From Bog-756 sp963837805 (GTDB lineage Bacteria > Actinomycetota > Acidimicrobiia > Acidimicrobiales > RAAP-2): a stretch of DNA of 64,000 nt. How positions within the stretch are numbered: position 1 is the stretch's first letter; each line of letters opens with the position of its first letter. Under the pieces are notes generated by a model, which did not search any database, was not told the DNA's origin, and saw nothing but the letters and a program-made list of their open reading frames with translations. The position numbers were made by a program, and so were the translations under genes. The DNA lies in NCBI GenBank assembly GCA_963837805.1, contig CAWIOU010000018.1:1-64000 (forward strand). The letters run 5' to 3'. Positions 54,939-61,707 of the stretch are shown here, piece by piece.

Positions 54939-55024
54939 AGGCTACCGGCGCCCGTGACACCGCCGGACCGGCCGCCGGGACCGGCCCGGGTGCCGCCTGG
55001 GGGACCGGAGGGACCGGGTAGCCT
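54939..55024. promoter_or_regulatory. divergent leaderless promoters of ispH and the DUF512 gene
   Basis: The same hexamer TAGCCT occurs at both ends facing outwards: complement of 54939-54944, 6 nt before the ispH GTG, and 55019-55024, 6 nt before the ATG at 55031. GGGAGG abuts the latter ATG without spacing, so it is unlikely to act as a ribosome binding site. Confidence 0.5.
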
Positions 55025-55030
55025 GGGAGG

Positions 55031-56500
55031 ATGTCGGCGCCCAGAGTGACGACGGCACCCAAGGTCGTGGCCGTCTCCGAATCATCAGCGGCCGACCTGT
55101 CCGGCCTGCGCCCCGGGGACGAGATCCTCCTCCTCAACGGCCGCTCGCCCCGCGACGTGATCGAGTACAGCCTGCTGGTGGACGAGCCCGACCTCGATCT
55201 CGTCGTCCGTCGCCGGGGGACCCCGGAGCCGTTCACCATCCAGGTGGCCAAGGAGGCCGGACAACCCCTCGGTGCCGAGGTGTCCTCGGCTGTCTTCGAC
55301 CGGGTGCGGACGTGTGACAACCACTGTGAGTTCTGCTTCATCCACCAGCTCCCGAAGGGGATGCGGCGCAGCCTGTCCCTGAAGGACGACGACTACCGTC
55401 TGTCCTTCCTGTACGGAAACTTCACCACCCTCACCCGCTTCACGGAGATGGACCTGGAGCGGGTGCTCACCGAACGGCTCAGCCCGCTGTTCGTGTCGAT
55501 CCATTCCACCGATCCCGACATCCGGGCCGACCTGTTGCGCAACCGCCGCGGTGCCACCAGCCTGAGATGGCTGCAGGCGCTGCTCGAAGGGGGCATCGAG
55601 GTGCACGGCCAGGTGGTGGTCTGTCCCGGCCGCAACGACGGCGAGATACTCCACGACACCCTGGCCGGCGTGCTCGACCGCTACCCGACCCTGGCCACCG
55701 TGGCCTGCGTGCCCCTCGGGGTGAGCCGCTTCTCCCACGAACCGGCCATGCGGCCCCACACCGTGGAGGAGGCGGCCGCGGTCTGCGACGCGGTGGAGCT
55801 GTGGCAGGACACGTTCCTGACCGCCATCGGGAGGCGGATGGTGTTCGCGGCCGACGAGTACTACCTGATGGCCGGCCGGCCCTTCCCGCCGGCCCACACC
55901 TACGAGGGCTTCCCCCAGCACGAGAACGGCCTCGGCATGGCCCGCGCCTTCGAAGCCGCCTTCGGCGGGGACGAGCGGGCGGCACTCGGCGTGCGTCCCG
56001 GGTTCTTCGCCGCCGTGGACGGTGCTCCGGCCACCGGCTACCGGGCAACCCGGTCGGTTGTCACGTCCGGACCGGGCCCGGGGACAGCCCCGGTCGCCGT
56101 CCTGACGGGGGAGTACGGCGCCCTGGTCCTCGGTCCGCTGCTCGACTCCCTCGGCCGCGACGACATCCGGCTGGTGCCGGTGGCCAACCGGTTCTTCGGC
56201 GGCAACATCGGCGTCTCCGGCCTCCTCACCGGGTCCGACCTCGTCGACGTACTCAACGGCCAGCCCGAGGGGCACCGGTACCTGTTGCCCGACGCCTGCC
56301 TTTCGGAAGGCCGGTTCCTCGACGACCTGACCATCGCCGATCTGCCCAGGCCGGTCGAGGTCGTCCCCACCGACGGTCTCTCACTGCGACGGGCGCTCGA
56401 CGGTCCGGTCCCGTCGACCGTCGACCCGGTGTCGGGCTGCTCGACACCGTCCACGACACCGGCCCGGGTGCCGGTCAGCCTGGGAGCAGCCCCCCGATGA
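55031..56500 (+). CDS. DUF512 protein: PDZ-like plus radical-SAM-like domain
   Basis: This 489-residue protein has the layout of the DUF512 family: an N-terminal PDZ-like segment (DLSGLRPGDEILLLNGRSPR, about 22-41), a radical-SAM-type cysteine motif RTCDNHCEFCFIHQLP (about 94-109, C-x3-C-x2-C) and a C-terminal DUF512 domain (about 290-450, including NRFFGGNIGVSGLLTGSD). The family is conserved in many bacteria next to der, and its reaction is not established as far as I know. The stop overlaps the der start (ATGA). Confidence 0.9.
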   Translation: MSAPRVTTAPKVVAVSESSAADLSGLRPGDEILLLNGRSPRDVIEYSLLVDEPDLDLVVRRRGTPEPFTIQVAKEAGQPLGAEVSSAVFDRVRTCDNHCEFCFIHQLPKGMRRSLSLKDDDYRLSFLYGNFTTLTRFTEMDLERVLTERLSPLFVSIHSTDPDIRADLLRNRRGATSLRWLQALLEGGIEVHGQVVVCPGRNDGEILHDTLAGVLDRYPTLATVACVPLGVSRFSHEPAMRPHTVEEAAAVCDAVELWQDTFLTAIGRRMVFAADEYYLMAGRPFPPAHTYEGFPQHENGLGMARAFEAAFGGDERAALGVRPGFFAAVDGAPATGYRATRSVVTSGPGPGTAPVAVLTGEYGALVLGPLLDSLGRDDIRLVPVANRFFGGNIGVSGLLTGSDLVDVLNGQPEGHRYLLPDACLSEGRFLDDLTIADLPRPVEVVPTDGLSLRRALDGPVPSTVDPVSGCSTPSTTPARVPVSLGAAPR

Positions 56501-57900
56501 CCGCCGCCGTAGCCGAAGAGGTCGGAACGGGGCGCCAGCGGCCACTGGTGGTCATCGCCGGACGGCCCAACGTCGGCAAGTCGACGTTGGTCAATCGCAT
56601 CGTGGGCCGTCGGGCCGCCGTCGTCGAGGAGCGTCCCGGGGTCACCCGCGACCGCAAGGAACTCGATGCGGAGTGGTGCGGACATCCCTTCACGGTGGTG
56701 GACACCGGTGGGTGGCTCTCCTCCGCCGACCCGCTCGACGCCCAAGTCAGTGCGCAGGCCGAGCGGGCCATCGCCGAGGCCGATGTGGTCCTGTTGGTGG
56801 TGGACGTGACCGTCGGTGTCATCGATGAGGACATGGCCGTCGCCCGGGTGCTCAAGCGGTCAGGGCGTCCGGTGCGGGTGGTGGTCAACAAGGTGGACTC
56901 GTCGCAGCGCGAAGCCGACGCCTGGGACGCCATGGCCCTGGGCCTCGGCGACCCCTGGCCGATCAGCGCACTGCACGGGCGGGGGACCGGGGACCTTCTC
57001 GACGATGTGGTGAGTTTGCTGCCGGCATCCCGGTCGTCGGGCGACGGCCCCGGCCAACCCGGCACGGACCTCGACGATCATGGGCCCGAGGGTGCCCCCG
57101 ATGCCGGGTCGATCCCGAGGGTGGCCCTGGTCGGGCGACCCAACGTCGGCAAGTCCACCCTGTTCAACCGGCTGGTCGGTGACGAGCGGTCGGTCACCCA
57201 CGACGCCCCCGGTACCACCAGGGACGCGGTGGACACCGTGGTCAAGACACCCGACGGGACGGTCTGCTTCGTCGACACTGCCGGGATGCGGCGCAAGTCG
57301 CGGACCGAACGAGGCACCGAGTACTTCTCGGTGCTCCGTGCCCTCGACGCGCTGGATCGGGCCGACATCGCCCTACTCATCATCGACGCCACGGCCGGGG
57401 TCACCCATCAGGACCAACGGCTGGCAGAACGGATCGGTGCCGCCGGCTGTCCCACCGTCGTCGTACTCAACAAGTGGGAGCTGATCGCCACCGAGGACCG
57501 CGACGACATCCTGATCGACATCGGCGACCGGCTCGCCTTCTTGGGCGACGCGCCGGTCCTCAAGATCAGCGCCCTGTCCGGATTGGGAGTGCACAACATC
57601 CTTCCCGCGGTGGCCGCGGCCGAAGAGGCCTACCACTCGAGGATCCCGACCGGGGAGCTCAACCGGGCGCTCAAGTCGATCCAGATGGCCCACCCGCCCG
57701 TCGGCGCCAAGATCCAGTACGCGGTGCAAGGCGCCAACGACCCGCCCACGTTCACGCTGTTCACCAACGGTCGGCTGCAGCCGACCTACCTCCGCTATGT
57801 CGAACGCGGGCTGCGCGAGCGCTTCGAACTGGGTCCGACGCCGATCAAGCTGCGGGTCCGGGCCAAGGGTGCGAACGGCGGTGGGGGTCGGCGCCGATGA
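56497..57900 (+). CDS. der: ribosome-associated GTPase Der (EngA)
   Basis: Der has two consecutive GTPase domains and assists 50S subunit assembly. In this 467-residue protein, domain 1 has GRPNVGKSTLVNR (about 23-35), DTGGW and VNKVD; domain 2 has GRPNVGKSTLFNRLVG (about 211-226), DTAGMRRKS and LNKWE. A 30-residue acidic, Gly/Pro-rich linker joins them (about 178-205), and the KH-like C-terminal domain ends PIKLRVRAKGAN. It is co-translated with the DUF512 gene. Length and motifs are complete. Confidence 0.95.
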   Translation: MTAAVAEEVGTGRQRPLVVIAGRPNVGKSTLVNRIVGRRAAVVEERPGVTRDRKELDAEWCGHPFTVVDTGGWLSSADPLDAQVSAQAERAIAEADVVLLVVDVTVGVIDEDMAVARVLKRSGRPVRVVVNKVDSSQREADAWDAMALGLGDPWPISALHGRGTGDLLDDVVSLLPASRSSGDGPGQPGTDLDDHGPEGAPDAGSIPRVALVGRPNVGKSTLFNRLVGDERSVTHDAPGTTRDAVDTVVKTPDGTVCFVDTAGMRRKSRTERGTEYFSVLRALDALDRADIALLIIDATAGVTHQDQRLAERIGAAGCPTVVVLNKWELIATEDRDDILIDIGDRLAFLGDAPVLKISALSGLGVHNILPAVAAAEEAYHSRIPTGELNRALKSIQMAHPPVGAKIQYAVQGANDPPTFTLFTNGRLQPTYLRYVERGLRERFELGPTPIKLRVRAKGANGGGGRRR

Positions 57901-57951
57901 TCCGCTTCCACGGCTGCCGATCAGGTGGCGCCCTCAGAGGAAGGGCGAACC

Positions 57952-58149
57952 GTGCCCTGGTGTGAGCAGTGCGACCAGCGCCTGACCGAGGAGGAGTTGA
58001 CCGAGGACGGGAAGTGTCCCGACTGCGACTCGGTGCCCCTCGAGCACCGCAAGTCTCCCTGGTACTTCAAGTTCATGCTGGTGGCGAGCGTCGTCTACCT
58101 GGGATACCGGGCCTTTCAAGGTGTGACCTGGGTGGTCCATCACGTCTAG
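57952..58149 (+). CDS. small zinc-ribbon membrane protein
   Basis: The 65-residue protein has an N-terminal zinc ribbon, WCEQCDQRL then GKCPDCDS (two C-x2-C pairs about 17 residues apart), and one C-terminal membrane helix (about 39-60, FMLVASVVYLGYRAFQGV). It would be anchored with the ribbon in the cytosol. The GTG at 57952 was chosen because AGAGGAAGGG stands 5-7 nt before it and no family residues precede it. It starts 51 bp after der. Function unknown; similar small proteins are frequent in actinobacteria. Confidence 0.8.
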   Translation: MPWCEQCDQRLTEEELTEDGKCPDCDSVPLEHRKSPWYFKFMLVASVVYLGYRAFQGVTWVVHHV

Positions 58150-58171
58150 GGCCTCGGCGGACGGACCGCAG

Positions 58172-59239
58172 GTGGTGGCGGTCGTCGGGGACGATTCGGG
58201 GTTCAGGGGCGAAACTACCTATGATCATGCCGATGACAGTCCTGCGTGGCCCAGAGTGACCCCGGCTGTGGATCTCAGCGGTGCCGATCTGACTGACGCC
58301 AACCTCTCGGGGGTGGACCTCCAGGGTCGGAACCTGGCTGGTGCGGCGTTGACCGGTGCCGATCTGACCGGTGCCAATCTTCGCGACACCAATCTGACCG
58401 ACGCCGATCTGTCGGGCGCTCTGCTCAGCGGGACCGAGTTGACCGGTGCCGATTTGAGCGGTGCCGATCTGGGCAACGCCAACCTGCGGTTCCGCAACCT
58501 GGCCCAGACCACATTGACCGGTGCCAATCTGATCGATGCCGATCTGTCTGGTGCCTACCTCGGTGAAGCCGACTTGTCAGGTGCAGACCTGAAGCACGCC
58601 AGGCTGAGCGGTACCGATCTGAGCCGGGCCGATCTGACCGGCGCCAACCTGGCCCACGCCAACCTTTCGGGTGCATTCCTGATCGGCGCCGACCTCACCG
58701 ATGCCGACCTGTCCGATGCCGACCTCGGCCGGGCCAACCTGTCCGACGCCAACCTGTCCGGCACCAACCTCACCGACGCCAACCTGGGGAAGGTCGACCT
58801 GACCGAAGTCGATCTCTCCGGGGCCGACCTCACCGGGGCCAACCTGGGCAAGGCCAACCTCACCGACGCCGACCTGTCCGACGCCGATCTGGGCAAGGCC
58901 AACCTGACCGACGCCGACCTGTCGGGGGCCGACCTGTCCAATGCTCGCCTCGGCAAGGTCAATCTGACCGACGTCGATCTCTCGGGAGCCGACCTCACCG
59001 GGGCCAAACTGAACGGTGCTGATCTCACCGGTGCCGACCTCACCGGCACCGTCCTCACCGACGCCGACCTCGGCAAGGCCAACCTGACCGAGGCCAGCCT
59101 CACCGGCACCATCCTCACCGACGCCAATCTGGGCAAGGCCAATCTCACCGATGCCGAACTCTCCGGGGCGGTCTTGACCGATGCCAACCTCTCCGGCGCC
59201 GACCTGTCCGGAGCCAACGTCACCGACGTGACCTGGTAG
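58172..59239 (+). CDS. large pentapeptide-repeat protein
   Basis: From about residue 33 the protein consists of consecutive A(D/N)LxX pentapeptides, over sixty in all, such as LSGADLTDANL and LGKANLTDADL, without interruption except for a slight loop near NANLRFRNLAQT. This would fold as a right-handed quadrilateral beta-helix of about sixteen turns. Smaller proteins of this kind (MfpA, Qnr) mimic DNA and bind gyrase; length and lack of a dimerisation helix make that only a possibility here. The start is uncertain: GTG at 58172, or GTG at 58256 right before the repeats. TATGAT at 58220-58225 could be a -10 element for the shorter form. Confidence 0.88.
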   Translation: MVAVVGDDSGFRGETTYDHADDSPAWPRVTPAVDLSGADLTDANLSGVDLQGRNLAGAALTGADLTGANLRDTNLTDADLSGALLSGTELTGADLSGADLGNANLRFRNLAQTTLTGANLIDADLSGAYLGEADLSGADLKHARLSGTDLSRADLTGANLAHANLSGAFLIGADLTDADLSDADLGRANLSDANLSGTNLTDANLGKVDLTEVDLSGADLTGANLGKANLTDADLSDADLGKANLTDADLSGADLSNARLGKVNLTDVDLSGADLTGAKLNGADLTGADLTGTVLTDADLGKANLTEASLTGTILTDANLGKANLTDAELSGAVLTDANLSGADLSGANVTDVTW

Positions 59240-59295
59240 GGCAGCGAGCGAATTTGACGGCCCGGGCGGGCCTGCCGGCTGGTTCCTGTCTCCGC

Positions 59296-59544
59296 CTACC
59301 GTGTCGGTCGCGGTTCTCCGACCGGCTGGAACTGGACGGAGGGATAGATGCGGGCCACCTCTCCGATGGCCGACCGAACGGCGCCGTCCCTGTCGTAGGC
59401 GTGTGCCTCGACGGTCACGGTGATCGTCCGCTCGTCGCCAGAGAAGCGGATCACCCTGTTGGCCGACTTCTGCACGTCGGTCAGGAACCGCCTGGAGCGC
59501 TCATCGAGCGGATGCTGGACGATCACGTCGACCTCGAAGTGCAT
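59296..59544 (-). CDS. small protein under a LexA-type box, 82 residues
   Basis: The product begins MHFEVDVIVQHPLDERSRRF and has a beta-alpha pattern with hydrophobic strands at about 2-8, 42-50 and 66-77 and a helix at 14-30. It contains no cysteine and no membrane segment. I do not recognise a family. The ATG at 59544 is set by a strong leaderless promoter whose spacer contains a near-perfect actinobacterial SOS box. The gene is convergent with the pentapeptide-repeat gene. If the box is functional, the protein is expected to be induced by DNA damage. Confidence 0.7.
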   Translation of the reverse strand: MHFEVDVIVQHPLDERSRRFLTDVQKSANRVIRFSGDERTITVTVEAHAYDRDGAVRSAIGEVARIYPSVQFQPVGEPRPTR

Positions 59545-59550
59545 GGTGGG

Positions 59551-59579
59551 ACCGTAGCGAACGTATGTTCGTAATTCAA
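59551..59579 (-). promoter_or_regulatory. leaderless promoter with overlapping LexA (SOS) box
   Basis: On the minus strand TTGAAT (59579-59574), a 17-bp spacer and TACGGT (59556-59551) are followed 6 nt later by the ATG at 59544. The spacer contains the palindrome CGAACGTATGTTCG at 59558-59571, which matches the mycobacterial/actinobacterial LexA consensus CGAAC-N4-GTTYG. LexA bound there would block RNA polymerase. Confidence 0.7.
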
Positions 59580-59760
59580 GTGGTCTGCCTGAAGTTTGCT
59601 TCCGGCTGCTTGTTCGGTTCTTCACCGGTGTGGGGTCGTCCCGGATCGAGCTCGTCGGCGTGGAGGGCGTCAGGGCCGAGGGTGCCGGAGACCTCCGATC
59701 GGAACCAGGGACAATCGCTTCGCCGTGAAACTCTGGACGTTGGCCTGTGAACTCCTCGGG

Positions 59761-59976
59761 CTAAGTCGTCGAAGCTTCGTGGACCCGCTCGAGTACCCCG
59801 ACCGCCCACGACCGCAGTTCGGCTGACCGTGGGTCGTCATGGCCGGCGATCAGTAGCAGCACGACGCCCTGGGGATCGACGCCGGTGTCCTTCGCCCTCG
59901 AGACGACTTCGACGAGATTCTCGCCAGCCCGCATGACATCTTCTGCCGCCCGAGCCAAATCAGATTCGATGCTCAC
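59761..59976 (-). CDS. small helical protein of unknown function, 71 residues
   Basis: The product starts MSIESDLARAAEDVMRAGEN and is helical throughout, with a hydrophobic central stretch (PQGVVLLLIAGHDDPRS). The GTG start at 59976 is preceded by AGGGGG about 8 nt upstream, a normal ribosome binding site. Codon use is less G/C-biased than in the housekeeping block. Nothing suggests export. It may belong to the accessory region around the tRNA gene. No family was recognised. Confidence 0.6.
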   Translation of the reverse strand: MSIESDLARAAEDVMRAGENLVEVVSRAKDTGVDPQGVVLLLIAGHDDPRSAELRSWAVGVLERVHEASTT

Positions 59977-60395
59977 TCTCGCTGCCCCCTATGTCTTGCA
60001 CCTGCATCCAACCCAACGGTCACCATGACCGTTCGATTCCGACGATACCCTCACGAATCGCCTCTGGAAACGCAGCAAACGTTCGTTTTGTCTACCTATC
60101 CAGCGCAAAGAGAAAGACTCCGGGCCGAGACCAACAGGAACCAATGGCTCCGTCGTGAGACTCGGGACCTAGCCGACTGGCTCGTTGACCAACTCCACCG
60201 GGCGACGGCCTGGATTTGCATGCCGAAGGGTTTCACGACTGCGGAGTGGGGCGGGGGAGGACCAGTGCTCGGGGAGTCGCCGCGGCTTGAGTAGGCTCTC
60301 GCAGGGTCACTTCAGATGCCTCGTTGGGAAGGTGTCAGCAGGTGACCATTTCTGGCCGGGACCTCAGCCGAAAGAATGGGGCTCTGACCAGGAGA
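59977..60395. other. intergenic region before tRNA-Pro
   Basis: About 420 bp hold an open frame at 60025-60294 without ribosome binding site, leaderless signal or family resemblance, which I do not call. The region is richer in A and T than the housekeeping genes. No repeat or clear terminator is visible. The tRNA promoter should lie in its last 60 bp but is not obvious. Confidence 0.4.
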
Positions 60396-60470
60396 CGGGC
60401 TGTGGCGCAGCTTGGTTAGCGCGCTTGACTGGGGGTCAAGAGGTCCCGGGTTCAAATCCCGGCAGCCCGA
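60396..60470 (+). tRNA. tRNA-Pro (anticodon GGG)
   Basis: The cloverleaf is complete. Acceptor CGGGCTG at 60396-60402 pairs with CAGCCCG at 60463-60469, followed by discriminator A. The anticodon stem CTTGA/TCAAG encloses the loop CTGGGGG with anticodon GGG at 60431-60433. The T arm is CCGGG-TTCAAAT-CCCGG. No CCA is encoded. An integrase remnant lies 570 bp downstream, so the 3' end may have served as an attachment site. Confidence 0.95.
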
Positions 60471-60602
60471 CGAAGTGGGTGGAGTTGCTTGCGGAATTGA
60501 ACTCTCACCCGATTGTCAGCGGATCAGCGGGGTCGACGAGGTCGGAACCGGCCCCGACCACCAAAGGGTGCCGGGGTGTCGATCTGAATTTTGGGCAGGA
60601 AC

Positions 60603-61035
60603 TCACTTCGCTTTTTCCATCGCTTCCGCTTGTGCCTGGTCGAAAAATGCCCGCGTGCTATAGCGAGTGCCGGCCACCGCTGCACAGGCGCCGATCAAAT
60701 TGCTAGCTGCAACGAGAGTCTCCTCCCGGCTCTCTCCATCGAGGAGAAGGTCAAGGCGTGGCTTCGCAGCCGTGAGGTGAACTATGAACTTGTCCAGCTT
60801 TGCGATGCTCGACGCATTGGCGTCAGAGTCTCCCCGGCCCTGAGCAAGGCGAAGGATGATTGGACTCGTAGATCACGATTTGAGGCTCGCTAAGGAGATC
60901 CCTACCAGCCTCTCGGAGCTGCTCTCGACGGGACGTCCGTGAATCGTCCTTATGCTGTCGCCAACCAACCAGCGTGGTCACGGTGCCCGGTGTCGCGCCG
61001 ATGGCGGCCGCGATTACTACTGGCCATTGAGACAT
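60603..61035 (-). pseudogene. hypothetical gene with one frame break, in the integrated-element remnant
   Basis: From the ATG at 61035 the frame reads MSQWPVVIAAAIGATPGTVT (a membrane segment), then WRQHKDDSRTSRREQLREAG and SEPQIVIYES. It stops early near 60823. Shifting by one base near 60840 continues GDSDANASSIAKLDKFIVHL up to AQAEAMEKAK and a stop at 60603, giving about 145 residues. The membrane-anchored, helical design suggests a small accessory protein of the kind found on integrated elements. It begins 6 bp after the integrase remnant. No function is known. Confidence 0.5.
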
Positions 61036-61040
61036 GCGCC

Positions 61041-61433
61041 TTAGCCCAACAGGCTTGCTGAGAGGGCCGCGCCGGCGTCGCGCCCCATGCTCGGCGCGGT
61101 GTGGCCGTAGATGCCGAGAGTGATGCTGATATTCGAGTGGCCAGCGAGCTCCTGGACGACCTTCGGCTGAACCCCTGCCGCCAGCATGAGGGAAAATGCG
61201 GTGTGGTCCTGTAGGCGGGCCCTCGGCAAGCCGGAGGCTTCAACGAGGGCCTCGAAGCTCTTGGACACGTAGTCAGGGGAGTAGGGTTTTCCGAGCTCAT
61301 CGGTGGACACGTAGCCGCCGTCCTGCCACGCCTCGCCCGCCTTGAGTCGCTCGGCCTCCTTCGGCCCATTCCGGACTCTGTGTGATTGAAAGGCGGAGTG
61401 CGAGCCGCCGTCGCAATTCCGGCGATGGTTCAC
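61041..61433 (-). pseudogene. tyrosine recombinase (phage-type integrase), C-terminal fragment
   Basis: About 130 residues match the end of actinobacterial integrases: DELGKPYSPDYVSKSFEAL, then SLMLAAGVQPKVVQELAGHS and ISITLGIYGHTAPSM, with the nucleophile Tyr in IYGH and the LxGHS histidine kept. The expected LHDLRHTAAS box is reduced to LQDHTAFS, so the catalytic Arg-His pair is damaged. The N-terminal two thirds are missing. This is a remnant of an element once integrated near tRNA-Pro; it cannot be active as read. Confidence 0.8.
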
Positions 61434-61707
61434 AGTCCCGGACTGTTACGCTTATTCCCGTCGAGGGGTCGTCGGAGGTCCCACCGCCCGAGGTTCGTCC
61501 CAGGGGTGGTGGGATTTTCGCGGAGCCGGTGGTCCTGTGGACTTGCGGTAGACGAAGCTTCCAATGCCCACTGATGGCAGCTCGTGGGCCGCTCCATGAC
61601 GCGACGGGGCGCCCTCGCACTTGCTGGAGCATGAGGTGGTGGTTATCACCAGGGCAGTTCACCGAGAGAGGCTAGAAGCCGTGTTTACGATGGCCACGTT
61701 GCGTTTC
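61434..61707. other. decayed DNA upstream of the integrase fragment
   Basis: Several short frames on both strands lack any recognisable product. The segment between the integrase fragment and the acyltransferase gene is probably left over from the same element. No direct repeat of the tRNA 3' end is visible here. Confidence 0.4.

Noticed and set aside
60025..60294. 89-codon open frame before tRNA-Pro
   Set aside because: It has an ATG but no ribosome binding site or leaderless -10, and its product resembles nothing; too weak to call.
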